From: Mycolicibacterium flavescens
GTDB taxonomy: Bacteria > Actinomycetota > Actinomycetes > Mycobacteriales > Mycobacteriaceae
DNA: 64,000 nucleotides
Direction: 5' to 3'
NCBI RefSeq assembly: GCF_001722335.1
Contig: NZ_MIHA01000004.1
Coordinates: forward strand, 124,001 to 188,000
Shown: positions 17,598-25,671 of the stretch, one piece after another
Layout: each line of letters opens with the position of its first letter
How positions within the stretch are numbered: position 1 is the stretch's first letter
The notes under the pieces: model-generated
Database searches by the model: none
What the model saw: only the letters and a program-made list of their open reading frames with translations
What the model was told of the DNA's origin: nothing
Translations under genes and position numbers: made by a program

Positions 17598-18338
17598 ATG
17601 ACTCAACTCAGCGGCAAGGTCGCGTTGGTGACGGGCGCGTCGGCGGGGCTGGGCGCGGCGGTCGCGCAGCTGTTCGCCGAACGCGGGGCGACGGTGTTCG
17701 GGATCGCGCGTGACGCCGAGCGCATGGCGTCGGTGTTCGAGGCCGTACCCGGAGGGCGGTTCGCGTCGGTCGACGTGACATCGCCGGCGGCGTGCCGCGA
17801 CGCCGTCGCGCAGTGCGTCGCCGAGTTCGGCCGGCTCGACGTGCTGGCCAATGTCGCGGGCTTTCACCAGATGCGGCACACCACGTCGATGACCGACGAC
17901 GACTGGGACCGCGATCTCGCGGTGAACCTCAACGGCCCGTTCTACCTGTGCCGCGCGGCGCTGCCGCACCTGTTGGAGTCCGGCGGCAACATCGTCAACG
18001 TCGCGTCGATCGCCGGCGTGGAGGGCGAGGTGTACTCGGCGGGCTACTGCGCGGCCAAGCACGGCCTGATCGGGCTGACCCGCGCGTTGGCCGTCGAGTA
18101 CACCAAGGACAAGATCCGGGTGAACGCCGTGTGCCCGGGCGGTATGCCGACCGCGCAGACCACCGAGTTCACCGCGCCTGAGAACGCCGACTGGGACCTG
18201 ATCATGCGCATCGCTTCGCCGCGCGGGTTCATGGACACCGTCGACGTGGCCAAGACCATCGCGTTTCTGGCCAGCGACGACGCGGCCGCGATCCACGGCG
18301 CGGTGTACCGCGTCGACAACGGAAAAGGCGCCGGCTGA
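17598..18338 (+). CDS. Short-chain dehydrogenase/reductase (SDR)
   Basis: The protein has 246 residues and is a classical SDR. The cofactor motif TGASAGLG is near residue 12, ANVAGF replaces the usual NNAG, the catalytic Ser is in NVASIAG and Y-C-A-A-K is the catalytic pair, with a C-terminal DNGKGAG. I prefer the ATG at 17598 over one two codons upstream because GAGAAGG then lies 8 bases away. The substrate (probably an alcohol/ketone or an acyl-CoA intermediate) is unknown. It is a single gene, converging on the PhoD-like gene with a stem-loop between. Confidence 0.88.
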   Translation: MTQLSGKVALVTGASAGLGAAVAQLFAERGATVFGIARDAERMASVFEAVPGGRFASVDVTSPAACRDAVAQCVAEFGRLDVLANVAGFHQMRHTTSMTDDDWDRDLAVNLNGPFYLCRAALPHLLESGGNIVNVASIAGVEGEVYSAGYCAAKHGLIGLTRALAVEYTKDKIRVNAVCPGGMPTAQTTEFTAPENADWDLIMRIASPRGFMDTVDVAKTIAFLASDDAAAIHGAVYRVDNGKGAG

Positions 18339-18343
18339 CAGAT

Positions 18344-18392
18344 GATTTCGGTGCGTTACCTGTCGCTCGCCGACTGGGAGCGCCTCGAAATC
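18344..18392. terminator. Inverted repeat between convergent genes
   Basis: GATTTCGGTGCG at the left pairs with CGCCTCGAAATC at the right (10 of 12 positions). It lies between the SDR stop and the stop of the PhoD-like gene, whose last codon it touches. It resembles the GATTTCGGCG hairpin at 21129-21177, and a terminator role is inferred. Confidence 0.45.
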
Positions 18393-20034
18393 ACAGCAAC
18401 TTGTGCTCGATCACAGCGGTCATGCGAGGTTTGCGCCAGCTGCCGGTGACCTTCTCGATCCGCACACCCATCTCTCCCTTGGCGATCTCGAGCGTGCCGA
18501 TCTGGTTGCGGAAGTGCGGCTGCGTCACCGGCCGCCAGCGCAGCCGCGGCGTGCCCACATCGACGGTCCTGGCCAGTAGCGAGCCGACCTTCTCGGCGAC
18601 CCGTGTGTGCCCGAGCCGCAACACCACCCGCTCCACCGCCGACGGTTCCTTGCGCAAACCCGAGCACACCACCTGCCACACTTTGGTCTTCGCGGGTGGG
18701 GCGTCGTCGGGCAGCGAGACCTCGTCGACCCAGCAGTGGTGCACGTCGCCGCCGAACAACACGATGGAGTCGGGCGCGCGTCCGCGCTTGCCGCTGACCG
18801 TCTCGAAGACCAGATCCTCGAACTTGCGGTAGCTGTCCTGGAAGCACGCCCAGTGGTCGAGGTTCGCGGCGATGCGCACCTTCTCCCCCACCGCGCACAT
18901 CCGTCGGCCCCACGCCCCGTCGGTGACCGCTTCGGACCACGCCTCGATGTGGTGCATCCCGTAGGGCAGCAGGATCGGCAGCGAGCTGGCGAACAGCAGG
19001 TGCTCGTACTCGCCGTCGACGTGGGCGGTGATCCAGTCCCACTCCTGGTCGGTCATGATCTTGCGCTGCCCGGGCCGCAGCTGACGCCCGGTGCGGGCAT
19101 CGGCGACGATCAACCGCGTCGAACCCAGATCCCGACACATGCTGAAATGCGAAGCGCCGTCGTCTTTTTCGGCCATGTGCGCGAGCTCCCGAATTGGCTC
19201 GGCGCCGCAGCGGCTGGCGGTGACCTGCTGGAACGTGTCATCCTTGGCCAGTTCGTCCGGCGACATGTTGCCCAGATGCTGGTAGATCCAGTACGCCATC
19301 AACCCGCCGATGATGCGAGTCTGGTACCAGTCGGTCTTGCGCATCTCCTCGAGCCACGCCTGCGAGGTGTTCCACTTGTCGTTGATCTCGTGGTCGTCGA
19401 ACATCATCGACGACGGCACCGTCGAGAGCATCCAGCGCACCACCGGATCGCTCCACGCGTCCCAGTAGCCGATGCAGTACTCCTCGAAGTCCTCGAGGAC
19501 CTCGACCGGGCCGTTGGCGTGCACTTCGCGTTCGGCCACAAGATCTTTGATCGTGTCGTTGACCTGGTCGGCGTAGAGCTGATCGCCCATCATGAGCAGC
19601 GCGTCCGGCCACGTCGCCGACGGCTGGCGCAGCATCCGCAGACCGAAAGTGCGCAGCACGTCGATGCCCTGACCCTTGGGGTGCCACCAGTGCTGGTGGG
19701 TGTAGGGCGGGTGGTGCGGAGCCGACGCGCGGCAGGAGCCGAAGAGCAACCGCAGCGACCCGTCGCGGGGCATCAGCCGGATCCGCGGCGCGGGGAACTC
19801 GTAATCCGGCGGCGGCCAGGCGGTGTGGCCGTCGAGGTGGACCTCGTACGGGTGCTCGCGGTCGGGGTCAAGATCGGTGATGCACACAATCGCGAAGTGG
19901 TGCCCCTCGACCTCGAAGGTCAGGGCGCTGCTGCCGAGAACCTCAACCTCGCAGGGCTTGTCGGTCTCGACCCAGACGGTCGCGTCAGTCGTGCCGACGT
20001 GCCGGAGCAGGGGCCCCACGCGAACTTCTGGCAT
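18391..20034 (-). CDS. PhoD-like metallophosphatase (alkaline phosphatase D family)
   Basis: The protein has 547 residues. PhoD-type metal-binding blocks are seen in order: LLFGSCRAS, MMGDQLYADQ, MMFDDHEINDKWN and VLFGGDVHHCW. Such enzymes hydrolyse phosphodiesters and monoesters using Fe/Ca-type centres. Unlike classical PhoD there is no Tat signal, so it may act inside the cell. Two in-frame ATGs are possible (20049 and 20034); I chose 20034 because GATGGGG precedes it. It faces away from the tandem 145-residue genes, with about 175 bases of shared upstream DNA. Confidence 0.82.
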   Translation of the reverse strand: MPEVRVGPLLRHVGTTDATVWVETDKPCEVEVLGSSALTFEVEGHHFAIVCITDLDPDREHPYEVHLDGHTAWPPPDYEFPAPRIRLMPRDGSLRLLFGSCRASAPHHPPYTHQHWWHPKGQGIDVLRTFGLRMLRQPSATWPDALLMMGDQLYADQVNDTIKDLVAEREVHANGPVEVLEDFEEYCIGYWDAWSDPVVRWMLSTVPSSMMFDDHEINDKWNTSQAWLEEMRKTDWYQTRIIGGLMAYWIYQHLGNMSPDELAKDDTFQQVTASRCGAEPIRELAHMAEKDDGASHFSMCRDLGSTRLIVADARTGRQLRPGQRKIMTDQEWDWITAHVDGEYEHLLFASSLPILLPYGMHHIEAWSEAVTDGAWGRRMCAVGEKVRIAANLDHWACFQDSYRKFEDLVFETVSGKRGRAPDSIVLFGGDVHHCWVDEVSLPDDAPPAKTKVWQVVCSGLRKEPSAVERVVLRLGHTRVAEKVGSLLARTVDVGTPRLRWRPVTQPHFRNQIGTLEIAKGEMGVRIEKVTGSWRKPRMTAVIEHKLL

Positions 20035-20210
20035 CGCCCCATCATGCATCAGTTATTGACGCCCGCGCACCCCCGGGGGGCCTACCAATCCGGAGGCTGC
20101 TGGAGTACCCGACTACGCTAGGCCGGCCCTCCGGCGGCGGACACCATTTGCGTTGTCACACAAATCGTGGATTCCGAACAACGGTATCCACCATCCGAGA
20201 GGGGAATCCG

Positions 20211-20648
20211 ATGGCCCGATTATTGCAGGGCAACGTGCGCGTCGAGGGCGTCGACCACGAAGACTTCACCGCCAACGAGCATCCGACCGACAAACTGCGC
20301 AACTTCCAGATCGTGCTGGAGCCGGGACAACCGGAGCAGAACATCCAGATCGAGCCGGTCAAGTGGGGCGGGGAATGCCGCGTCGAGGTCGAGTTGAACG
20401 CCCGGCCGGTCGATGCGAGCACCGCCAAGCTGTCCGGCGAGGCCCGCTTCTACGAAGGCGGCTCCGAACAGACCGACGAGCTCGAGGACACCCAGTCCAT
20501 CGACTTCACGGTGCCCCGCACCCTCGGAGCCAGCCCGCCTCGCCAGCACCACGTGAGCCTGCGCAACACCGTGTTACTCGGAGCAGAAGACACAGCTGAT
20601 GTGTTCCTCACCGTGTCGAATCGGCTCATCGAAACCGACGACGAATAA
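20211..20648 (+). CDS. Unrecognised 145-residue protein, first of a tandem paralogous pair
   Basis: The protein starts MARLLQGNVRVEGVDHEDF and has no signal peptide, membrane segment or cysteine-rich region. It is acidic and predicted to be beta-rich. Residues EHPTDKLRN, WGGECRVEVEL, GSEQTDELED and the C-terminal LSNRLIE-like tail (VSNRLIETDDE) are shared with the next gene. GAGAGGGG lies upstream of the ATG at 20211; the longer upstream frame lacks such a site. I do not recognise the family. The conserved WGGECRVEV block around the only cysteine may be a functional site. Only 33 bases separate it from its paralogue, so the pair is probably an operon. Confidence 0.75.
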   Translation: MARLLQGNVRVEGVDHEDFTANEHPTDKLRNFQIVLEPGQPEQNIQIEPVKWGGECRVEVELNARPVDASTAKLSGEARFYEGGSEQTDELEDTQSIDFTVPRTLGASPPRQHHVSLRNTVLLGAEDTADVFLTVSNRLIETDDE

Positions 20649-20681
20649 CCAACGACAGCAATGAAAGACAGGACTACGGCC

Positions 20682-21119
20682 ATGGCACGCCTACTGACGG
20701 GAAAGATCACCGTTCACGGAACCGACCACGAAGACTTCGGAGCAAATGAACATCCCACCGACAACGTCCGACAGGTCGGACCGCTGATCATGCATCCCGG
20801 GCAGGGCTTCATCGACCTGGGTAAACCAACGGTGTCATGGGGCGGTGAGTGTCGCGTCGAGGTCGATCTGGAAGCGCACCTGACCGATCTCAACGACGCG
20901 ATCCGCGTTCATGGATGGGCATACTTCTTCGAAGGCGCTTCAGAGCACACCAACGAACTCGAGGACCACAGAGAGTTCGACTTCCACGTCAACCGGACGA
21001 CCGGCACTTCTCCGGAGACCACGTTCTCGGTGCCGTTGCGCAACAGCACCGTGGTCGGCGCCGAAGATCACGCCGAGGTGTTCTTCGCGTTGAGCAATCG
21101 GATCGTCGAAGAGGAGTGA
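20682..21119 (+). CDS. Unrecognised 145-residue protein, second of a tandem paralogous pair
   Basis: It is exactly the same length as the preceding gene product and aligns along its entire length: MARLLTGKITVHGTDHEDF, EHPTDNVRQ, WGGECRVEVDL, ASEHTNELED, and a LSNRIVEEE tail. The middle differs clearly, so the duplication is old rather than recent. AGGA lies 9 bases before the ATG at 20682. It is cytoplasmic by composition. No enzymatic motif is visible. Together the two may form a hetero-oligomer; this is inference from pairing only. A strong inverted repeat follows 9 bases after the stop. Confidence 0.75.
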   Translation: MARLLTGKITVHGTDHEDFGANEHPTDNVRQVGPLIMHPGQGFIDLGKPTVSWGGECRVEVDLEAHLTDLNDAIRVHGWAYFFEGASEHTNELEDHREFDFHVNRTTGTSPETTFSVPLRNSTVVGAEDHAEVFFALSNRIVEEE

Positions 21120-21128
21120 CCCCGAAGC

Positions 21129-21177
21129 GATTTCGGCGTACCCGGTTGCGCTGACCGCAACCGGCTACGCCGAAATC
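21129..21177. terminator. Near-perfect stem-loop after the tandem paralogues
   Basis: GATTTCGGCGTA plus CCGGTTGCG at the left pairs with CGCAACCGG plus TACGCCGAAATC at the right; the only interruption is one C opposite C and the loop is about 5 bases. It lies between convergent stops at 21119 and 21188. There is no U-tract. Probably a bidirectional terminator. Confidence 0.7.
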
Positions 21178-21187
21178 ACGCGTGCGC

Positions 21188-22897
21188 TCAGTGCTCGGGC
21201 CGGCGACGGCCGAGGAAGAACGCCAAGCCGATCGCGCCGAATCCGAGTGTGCCGATCACGCCGGCCGCCACCATCAGGAAGATGTCGCGTCCGCTCAGAC
21301 CGGCCGACGAAGCCTCGTCGGAGGCCAGCCGCAGCCGGTAGTCGCCGGGCAGCGGGCCCTCGGCCGGCTCGCTCAGACCCGGGAACTGCTGGGTCTTGCG
21401 GATCTCGAACTGCCGCTCACCGCCGGCGGTCTGGGTCCACTCACCCCAGGCCGGGGTCGCGCCGTCGAGCAGCACCTTGCGGCCGCCGTAGACGGGATCC
21501 TGGCCGACATCGACGATCTGACGCACCCGGAACGGCTCGTAGCGGGCGTTCGAGTAGTTCACCAGCACCGGCACGTTGTCGTAGCGCAGCACCGGCGGCG
21601 GGGGCGACGGCAACGGCAGCCCGGCACCCGGGAAGTAACCGCCGCCGAAGAAGCTGCCGACCGCGATGCTCGTCGCCGCCTGCGCGAAGTCGATCGCCGC
21701 GTTGATCGGGGCGAGCACCGCGGCGGTGAAGCTGTACGCCGCGAACTGCGCCACCTCGAGCACCATCCGCGCCAGCGGCGGGATGTACACGATGCGCGGG
21801 CGCATGTCGTAGACGTAGACGATGCGCACCGGATCCCGGAACGGGTTCATCAGCACCGGCCGGTAGTACTCGTCGTACTCGATCCAGTCGGGCCGCCACT
21901 GCCGCACGTTCGAGACCAACTCGAAGTCACGGTCGCGCTTGGCGTCGATCTCGGCGCGGGCGCTGGCGCTGGCCTCGTTGCCGTTGAGGCCCAGCGTCAG
22001 ATCCACCGATTCCTTGAACGCGTCGATGTCCTGCTCGGGGGCCGGTGCGACCTCGGGCTCGAAGATCGGCTCGGCCTTCTTGGCCAGCTCGATGTCCTCG
22101 GCCGGCGCCTCGAGTGTCTCCGGGGCGAGGGTCTCGATCTCCTTGGCCGCCTGCTCGATCGACACGGTCGGGGTGTCGGACTGCTCGCTGCCTTCTTCGG
22201 CGGACTCGCTGGTCTCCGATTCGCCGCTCTCGCGCGCGGCGCTGGTCTCGCTGGTCTCGGTGCCGCTGGCCGGGGTCTCCGAGGCGCTGGTCTCGGTGCC
22301 GCTGGCCGGGGTCTCCTTCTCCGACGAGCTCTCGGTGGCCGGCGCCAGTGCGGCCGACGACTCGGGGCTCGCGGTGGGCTCGTCGGCAGCCGCGGACGTC
22401 GTCGCCGGAGCGCTGGTCGCGGCCGTCGTCGACGGTGCGGCTGTGGTCGACGGTGCGCGTTCGGCGGTGGTCGACGGCTCGGCGGTCGGGGTGGCCGGTT
22501 CGGCGGTCTCCACCGCGGTGGAGGTCTGCGGTGCCGGAGCCCGGGTCGGCGCCTGAGTCTGCGGCGCCTGGGTCTGCGGGGCCTGGGTCTGCGGGGCGGG
22601 CTCGGGCTCGACGACGACGGGTACCTGCGGGGCCACCTGCGACGGTGGCGCGGCGGGCGTTGCCGGCGCGGCGGGCGTTGCCGGCGCGGCGGGCGTTGCC
22701 GGCTCAGCGGTGGGAGCCTCGACTGTCTGCTCGGGCTCGGGGGCACTGACCTCGGGTTCCGGGGCGACGGTCGTCACGACGTCGTCGGAGTCCGGCTGCG
22801 CGACGGCCGGCGACAGACCGGCGGTCAGCGCGGTCAACGAGATCACGACTCCGGACGCCAGAACCGCGACGCCGTTCTTGTAAAGCGGTGCACCCAT
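21188..22897 (-). CDS. Exported Thr/Pro/Ala/Glu-rich protein with C-terminal membrane anchor
   Basis: The protein has 569 residues from the ATG at 22897. It has a signal peptide (KNGVAVLASGVVISLTALTAG, cleavage near AVAQP) and about 240 residues of low-complexity sequence with tandem ATPAAP, APQTQ and ETPASGTETS units. A folded part of about 270 residues follows (WRPDWIEYDEYYRPVLMNPF, VYDMRPRIVYIPPLARM). It ends in a C-terminal helix (IFLMVAAGVIGTLGFGAIGLAF) with a basic RRRPEH tail. The likely topology is an extracytoplasmic domain tethered at its C-terminus. The family is unrecognised. The in-frame ATG 7 codons upstream is less likely because it would put a Cys and extra charge ahead of the signal. 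Confidence 0.75.
   Translation of the reverse strand: MGAPLYKNGVAVLASGVVISLTALTAGLSPAVAQPDSDDVVTTVAPEPEVSAPEPEQTVEAPTAEPATPAAPATPAAPATPAAPPSQVAPQVPVVVEPEPAPQTQAPQTQAPQTQAPTRAPAPQTSTAVETAEPATPTAEPSTTAERAPSTTAAPSTTAATSAPATTSAAADEPTASPESSAALAPATESSSEKETPASGTETSASETPASGTETSETSAARESGESETSESAEEGSEQSDTPTVSIEQAAKEIETLAPETLEAPAEDIELAKKAEPIFEPEVAPAPEQDIDAFKESVDLTLGLNGNEASASARAEIDAKRDRDFELVSNVRQWRPDWIEYDEYYRPVLMNPFRDPVRIVYVYDMRPRIVYIPPLARMVLEVAQFAAYSFTAAVLAPINAAIDFAQAATSIAVGSFFGGGYFPGAGLPLPSPPPPVLRYDNVPVLVNYSNARYEPFRVRQIVDVGQDPVYGGRKVLLDGATPAWGEWTQTAGGERQFEIRKTQQFPGLSEPAEGPLPGDYRLRLASDEASSAGLSGRDIFLMVAAGVIGTLGFGAIGLAFFLGRRRPEH
22250..22316. repeat. 36-bp-period direct repeat inside the Thr/Pro-rich exported protein
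   Basis: A 31-base unit beginning GCTGGTCTCGGTGCCGCTGG occurs at 22250-22280 and identically at 22286-22316. It encodes the repeated ETPASGTETS peptide, so copy number could change by slippage. Confidence 0.75.
22551..22701. repeat. Two short tandem repeat arrays (15 bp x3 and 18 bp x3) in the same coding region
   Basis: 15-base units at 22551-22595 encode three QTQAP-type repeats. 18-base units GCGCGGCGGGCGTTGCCG at 22648-22701 are identical in all three copies and encode ATPAAP. The identity at DNA level indicates recent slippage or selection for length variation of the linker. Confidence 0.8.
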
Positions 22898-22920
22898 CGT
22901 GCACGACTCCCTTCTCATCC

Positions 22921-22937
22921 GTGGCGCTCAGCGCCAC
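22921..22937 (-). promoter_or_regulatory. Hairpin in the 5' leader of the exported Thr/Pro-rich gene
   Basis: GTGGCGC-TCA-GCGCCAC forms a perfect 7-bp stem with a 3-base loop, 24 bases upstream of the start at 22897. It may be part of a 5' untranslated structure. The rest of the intergenic region up to 23048 shows no gene. Confidence 0.35.
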
Positions 22938-23048
22938 TCCCCCGACCTGCGACAGACCTGCCTGGTACGGGTGCCCGAAGGTGGCCCGGTTCCAGTCTCA
23001 GAAGGTTCATCGCTGGGCTGGCTCAGGTGTTACAGCCAGACGCTCACT

Positions 23049-23237
23049 CTAAGGTTTGCGCTTGCGCGTGCCGCCGATCACGAGCGCCACACCGACCAGC
23101 GCGATGATCGGCCCGAGTACCGACCAGGTCGTGGTGTTGCTCATCGGGCTGCCGCCGACCACGCCGAACCCCTGCAGCGCGAACAGCAGACCGAACAACG
23201 CGACGACCACTCCGACGAAGACGATGGCGAATCTCAT
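23049..23237 (-). CDS. Small two-helix membrane protein
   Basis: The protein has 62 residues. Helix 1 is FAIVFVGVVVALFGLLFAL at the N-terminus; helix 2 is SVLGPIIALVGVALVIGG near the C-terminus, ending in a basic TRKRKP tail. Both ends are probably cytoplasmic. The function is unknown. It lies 31 bases downstream of the acyl-CoA dehydrogenase stop region on the same strand and could be co-transcribed upstream to downstream with it. Confidence 0.7.
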   Translation of the reverse strand: MRFAIVFVGVVVALFGLLFALQGFGVVGGSPMSNTTTWSVLGPIIALVGVALVIGGTRKRKP

Positions 23238-23268
23238 GGCTCCACCTTCTCCCGTCGGGCGACAGAAG

Positions 23269-24549
23269 TCACCGGCGACGGGACAGATACTTCTGGTACG
23301 CCTGCGCGGCGGCGGCGAGTTCGGGTCGCGCGTCGAGCACCGGTTGCATCTTCTGGCGCGCCTCTTCGCGCTTGTAGGGCAGGAACTCGGTCGGGAAGTC
23401 GCCCTCGTGCGGCTGGTAGTCGCGCAGCACGCGGCGCGCGACGGTGGCCTTGTGCACCTCGTCGACGCCGTCGGCGATGCCCATCGTCGGCGCCGCGGCG
23501 TACATCGCCTGGATCGGGGTCAGATCGGTGGTGCCCAGCGACCCGAGGATGTGCAGGGCGTTGAACGAGACCTCGCGCAGCACCTTGGCCATCGTGAACT
23601 TGACCGCCGCGATTTCGGTGCGCGCTTCCTGGGTGGAGGTGTTGTCGATCTTCCACGCGGTCTCGAGCACGAACAGCCGCAGCATCTTGATCATCGCGTA
23701 GGACTCGGCGATCTTCTCCTGCACCATCTGGTGCTCGGCGATCACCTTGCCGTGCGACTGGCGGCTCAGCGCGCGCTCGCACATCATGTCGAACGCCAGG
23801 GTGCACTGCGCGATCGTGCGCATCGCATGGTGAATGCGCCCGCCACCGAGTCGCCTCTGCGCCAACACTTTTGCGCCGTCCTCGGGACCGAGCAGATGGT
23901 CGAGCGGCACCCGCACGTCGCGGTAGACGATGTGGTTGTGGTTGCGCGGTTCCGGTTTGATCTCCACGCCCGGGGTCTTGCGGGGCACCACGAACATCCC
24001 GTTGGTGCACATCACGAACAGGATGTCGGCGACGCGGCCCGCCGAGGTGAACCATTTCTCGCCGTTGATCACCCATTCGTCGCCGTCGCGCACGGCGTGG
24101 GTCTTGAACAGGTTGGGGTCGCTTCCGCCCTGCGGTTCGGTCATCGAGTACGCCGAGAACATGTCCTGGTTGAGCAGCGGGGTGAGCCAGCGCTGTTTCT
24201 GCTCCTCGGTGCCGTAGGCCGCGAGCATCTCCATGTTCCCGGTGTCCGGCGCCGACGCCCCGAACATCTGCGGGGCCCCGGGGTAGCGCCCGATGATTTC
24301 GTTGAGCAATCCGAGCTTGAGCTGACCGAAGCCGGGCCCGCCGAGGTCCTTGTCGAGGAAGATCGCCCACAGTCCCTGGTCTTTGACCTCCTGCTGCAGT
24401 TCGCGCACGTAGGCCTTGACCGCGGGATCCGGCGAGCGCACCGCGTGCGGGAAGACGTGGTCGAGCGGGGCGACCTTCTCTTCGCAGAACTTCCTGACCC
24501 AGTCGAGTTTGCGCTGCCATTCCGGTTCGGTACTGAAATCCCAAGCCAT
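23269..24549 (-). CDS. Acyl-CoA dehydrogenase family protein (FadE-like)
   Basis: The protein has 426 residues. It shows FAD-dependent acyl-CoA dehydrogenase features: AYSMTEPQGGSDPN in the flavin/substrate region, INGEKWFTSAG, RVPLDHLLG and a C-terminal LGSLGTTDLTPIQ segment followed by GVDEVHKATVARRVL. It resembles the ACAD10/11-type subgroup rather than short-chain enzymes. The role is likely beta-oxidation or branched acyl/CoA degradation. The ATG at 24549 gives a typical MAWDFSTEPEW start. It is divergent from the lytic transglycosylase gene over 75 bases. Confidence 0.88.
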   Translation of the reverse strand: MAWDFSTEPEWQRKLDWVRKFCEEKVAPLDHVFPHAVRSPDPAVKAYVRELQQEVKDQGLWAIFLDKDLGGPGFGQLKLGLLNEIIGRYPGAPQMFGASAPDTGNMEMLAAYGTEEQKQRWLTPLLNQDMFSAYSMTEPQGGSDPNLFKTHAVRDGDEWVINGEKWFTSAGRVADILFVMCTNGMFVVPRKTPGVEIKPEPRNHNHIVYRDVRVPLDHLLGPEDGAKVLAQRRLGGGRIHHAMRTIAQCTLAFDMMCERALSRQSHGKVIAEHQMVQEKIAESYAMIKMLRLFVLETAWKIDNTSTQEARTEIAAVKFTMAKVLREVSFNALHILGSLGTTDLTPIQAMYAAAPTMGIADGVDEVHKATVARRVLRDYQPHEGDFPTEFLPYKREEARQKMQPVLDARPELAAAAQAYQKYLSRRR

Positions 24550-24624
24550 GCAGGTCTCCTCGGCTCCTAGTATTGGCGGGCGCGGCGCTCGCCCGGCGCC
24601 ACGCTATCGGGGGCAGGAGGAGCG

Positions 24625-25557
24625 ATGTCGGTGATCGCCGCGATTCGGCGCGCCGCGACCGTCGTCGTGGTAGCGATCGCGCTCGCGTCCTGCGCGACGC
24701 CCGCCGGGCCGCCCCCACCCCCCGCGTCGGCCCCGCCGGCGTCGTCGGCACCACCGGCTGCACCGCCCCCGCCGCCGATCCGCCGTGAACTGGCGACCGA
24801 CCCGGCGCAGATCGCCGACGGCCTGGTCGAAGACGAACGCGCACTGCGAGATCCGGCGTCGTCGGAGGAGCTGCTCACCGCCGCTGCGCACCGTCAGCAG
24901 GCGGCCTACCGGGCGATCGGACGGCATCGTGAGTGGGATGCGGTCGTGCGGCCGCGGATCCTGCCCGAGCTGCTGGATTTCTACGACGGCAATGTCAGCG
25001 CGCGACGGCACCTGACCGCGCTCAGCGAGGGCACCGAACAGGACACCGTGCCTGCGTGGCGGATCGTCGACCCGACGCCTGCCGACGAGCTGCTCGGCCA
25101 CTACCGCGAGGCGCAGACCGCGTCGGGCGTGCCCTGGAACTATCTGGCAGCGATCAACTTCATCGAGACGGCTTTCGGGCGCATCGCCGGCGTGAGCACG
25201 GCCGGCGCGCAGGGGCCGATGCAGTTCCTACCGTCGACGTTCGCGGCATACGGCGAGGGTGGGGACATCAACTCACCGCGCGACGCGATCATGGCCGCCG
25301 GCCGCTACCTCGCCGCCAACGGCTTCGCCCGCGACCCCGACCATGCGCTGTTTAGGTACAACAATTCGTACCACTATGTGCGCGCGGTCAGCGGTTACGC
25401 TGCGTTGATGGCCGCCGATCCCGCCGCGTTCCCGGCTTATCACCGCTGGCAGGTGTACTACAAGACGACCATCGGTGATCTGCTCTTGCCCGTCGGCTAC
25501 TTCGCGCAGACGCGAATTCCGGTTGAGCAGTACCTGGCCTCCCGGCCGCCGCGTTGA
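24625..25557 (+). CDS. Lytic transglycosylase-like lipoprotein
   Basis: The protein has 310 residues. Its signal peptide ends in a lipobox (IALASC), followed by a Pro/Ala-rich spacer of about 30 residues and a helical region. The C-terminal SLT-type domain includes INFIETAFGR (candidate catalytic Glu), STAGAQGPMQFLPSTF and YNNSYHYVRAV. Such proteins cleave peptidoglycan glycan strands outside the membrane. GGCAGGAGG precedes the ATG at 24625. It is a single gene, 114 bases before the exported phosphatase-like gene. Confidence 0.85.
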   Translation: MSVIAAIRRAATVVVVAIALASCATPAGPPPPPASAPPASSAPPAAPPPPPIRRELATDPAQIADGLVEDERALRDPASSEELLTAAAHRQQAAYRAIGRHREWDAVVRPRILPELLDFYDGNVSARRHLTALSEGTEQDTVPAWRIVDPTPADELLGHYREAQTASGVPWNYLAAINFIETAFGRIAGVSTAGAQGPMQFLPSTFAAYGEGGDINSPRDAIMAAGRYLAANGFARDPDHALFRYNNSYHYVRAVSGYAALMAADPAAFPAYHRWQVYYKTTIGDLLLPVGYFAQTRIPVEQYLASRPPR

Positions 25558-25671
25558 CACGCCATACTTCGGCGATTCCGGCAAACGGGCAGCCGAGTGG
25601 GCGTAATTTGCGGGACAGCATATTTCCGCGCGGCGCGGTCGGGCCGCTGCGTGAGCCGAAAGGACATCGTC

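Noticed and set aside
21182..23107. Long plus-strand frame of 641 codons rich in Gly and Arg
   Set aside because: Antisense to the exported Thr/Pro-rich protein; the glycine-rich blocks are the mirror of its Pro/Ala/Thr repeats, not a PGRS protein.
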